Assembly (NCBI GenBank): GCA_900753285.1
Contig: CAADYN010000045.1
Coordinates: 1 to 5,213 of the forward strand
DNA: 5,213 bases
Reading direction: 5' to 3'
DNA from: Clostridia bacterium
GTDB lineage: Bacteria > Bacillota > Clostridia > Oscillospirales > CAG-272
The position numbers and the translations under genes were made by a program. The notes under the pieces were generated by a model that worked only from the letters and a program-made list of their open reading frames with translations, did not search any database and was not told where the DNA came from. Positions 4,032 to 5,213 of the stretch are shown piece after piece (positions within the stretch are counted from its first letter, which is position 1; each line of letters begins with the position of its first letter).

Positions 4032-5213
4032 ATGAATTACGAAGAAGCTATCGAATATATTCATTCCGTGAAATGGAGAGGAAGCAGACCCGGACTTGAG
4101 AGGATAACGGAGCTGACAAATATGCTCGGAAATCCCGAGGACAGCCTGTGCTTCATCCACGTTGCGGGAACAAACGGCAAAGGTTCGACCTGTGCGATGC
4201 TGTCATCAATACTCTCCGCCGCCGGATATAAAGTAGGGCTCTTCACGTCTCCGTTTGTTGAGGAATTCAACGAAAGAATAATGTACTGCGGCGAAAACAT
4301 CTCGAACGACGACTTAGCCGCGGAAACCGAATATGTCAAGCAGTTTGCCGACAAAATGGCAGACCCGCCGACTGAGTTTGAGCTTATCACCGCCATCGCG
4401 CTTTCCTATTACAAGAGAAAGAACGCCGATTACGTGGTGTTCGAGTGCGGGCTCGGCGGCAGACTTGACTCGACGAATGTAATAAAAACTCCGGTACTGT
4501 CCGTTATCACAGGGATCGACCTCGACCATACCGCCATACTCGGAAACACAACAGCAGAAATAGCCGCCGAAAAAGCAGGAATCATCAAAAAAGGCGTGCC
4601 GATTCTGTTCGGGGAAGGCGACAATTCAGCGGAAGAGGTGATTCGGGCAAAGGCGGAGGAAATGCATTCACCTTACTACAGGACGGACTTCGCGGGAATA
4701 TCCGACATTAAGACTAATCTTGACGCGACGTCGCTAAAGTTTGAGGGACGTAAGTTGAAACTTTCGCTCCACGGACTGTACCAGACGAGAAACGCCGCGA
4801 CCGTGCTGACAGCTGTAGAAATACTGAGAGAAAGCGGTATTGTAATTCCCGACAGCGCAGTGGAACACGGACTTTTCACTGCTCACTGGAAAGCGAGATT
4901 TGAGATACTGTCAAAAAGTCCCCTTGTGATATACGACGGCGCGCACAACCCGAACGGTATTGCCTCGGCTGTGGAGAACATAAAGTGCTATCTCTCGCCG
5001 CTGACAAATGACGGAAAAACGGTGCTGCTCATGGGAGTTATGGCTGACAAGGAGCACGGCAGGATGATAAAAATGCTGTCCCCTCTCACCTGCCGCGCCT
5101 TCACCGTAACGCCGGAAAACGCCCGCTCGCTTGATTCGGTGGGAGTAATGCGTGAGTTTTCCGAAAACGGCGTTGAAGCTCATCCCTATCCCAGCATAGA
5201 CGAGGGCGTGAGG
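4032..5213 (+). CDS. folC: Folylpolyglutamate synthase/dihydrofolate synthase (C terminus beyond right edge)
   Basis: A Mur-ligase-family cytoplasmic enzyme that uses ATP to add glutamate to folates (and in many bacteria also to dihydropteroate), making polyglutamates that enzymes prefer and that cannot leave the cell. The frame is open for all 394 codons to the window end; the family is usually about 420-440 residues, so some 30-50 are missing. Motifs: P-loop HVAGTNGKGST (43-53), TSPFVEEFNERI (72-83), the FolC-type ECGLGGRLDSTN (138-149), GIDLDHTAILGNT (161-173), EKAGIIK (180-186, with Lys181 at the likely carbamylated position), WKARFE (286-291) and YDGAHNPNG (301-309). The ATG at 4032 lies four bases after the folT stop with only a weak GGTTGAT ribosome site, so translation is probably coupled to folT. 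It should share the THF riboswitch control. No sign of frameshift or lost motif. Confidence 0.95.
   Translation, partial: MNYEEAIEYIHSVKWRGSRPGLERITELTNMLGNPEDSLCFIHVAGTNGKGSTCAMLSSILSAAGYKVGLFTSPFVEEFNERIMYCGENISNDDLAAETEYVKQFADKMADPPTEFELITAIALSYYKRKNADYVVFECGLGGRLDSTNVIKTPVLSVITGIDLDHTAILGNTTAEIAAEKAGIIKKGVPILFGEGDNSAEEVIRAKAEEMHSPYYRTDFAGISDIKTNLDATSLKFEGRKLKLSLHGLYQTRNAATVLTAVEILRESGIVIPDSAVEHGLFTAHWKARFEILSKSPLVIYDGAHNPNGIASAVENIKCYLSPLTNDGKTVLLMGVMADKEHGRMIKMLSPLTCRAFTVTPENARSLDSVGVMREFSENGVEAHPYPSIDEGVR

Overview
The window looks like chromosomal DNA from a Gram-positive anaerobe of the class Clostridia, probably a gut Oscillospiraceae/Ruminococcaceae relative. The grounds are an HPr kinase/phosphorylase, a PrsA-type lipoprotein, an ECF-type folate transporter S component under a tetrahydrofolate (THF) riboswitch, sigma-A-like promoters with extended -10 boxes, and roughly balanced GC with AT-rich intergenic regions. 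The genus is inferred from style only.

Left part (1-1212), minus strand. A lipoprotein with a parvulin-type peptidyl-prolyl isomerase domain (199-1212) is followed, 16 bases after its stop, by the start of a single-pass membrane protein that runs off the left edge (182-1). The second gene probably uses a TTG start with a GGTGA ribosome binding site, which suggests translational coupling. The isomerase domain appears to lack both conserved active-site histidines.

Middle (1213-3019). A divergent intergenic region holds a strong promoter for hprK on the plus strand. hprK (1417-2355) is probably co-transcribed with a small zinc-ribbon, three-helix membrane protein of unknown function (2429-2923). 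The 73-base gap between them contains a tandem duplication of the hprK 3' end, including its stop codon. A terminator follows. Its 14-pair stem (with G-U pairs) encloses a 40-base palindromic repeat, as if a small mobile-like element had entered the terminator loop.

Right part (3020-5213). A promoter at 3101-3129 starts a leader of about 325 bases. The leader contains a second, longer copy (88 bases) of the same repeat, then one base later a THF riboswitch aptamer (3239-3354) whose P1, P2, P3, P4 and pseudoknot can all be drawn, and then a possible Shine-Dalgarno-sequestering element. It controls folT (3461-4027), a folate-specific ECF S component, and folC (4032 to beyond the right edge), folylpolyglutamate/dihydrofolate synthase. 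The logic is coherent: FolT imports folate, FolC adds glutamates and so retains it, and the riboswitch lowers expression when reduced folate is plentiful.

No CRISPR array, tRNA, rRNA, intact transposase or defence system was seen. The most unusual content is non-coding: the repeat family and its two placements, the riboswitch with its enlarged P4 arm, and the duplicated hprK tail.
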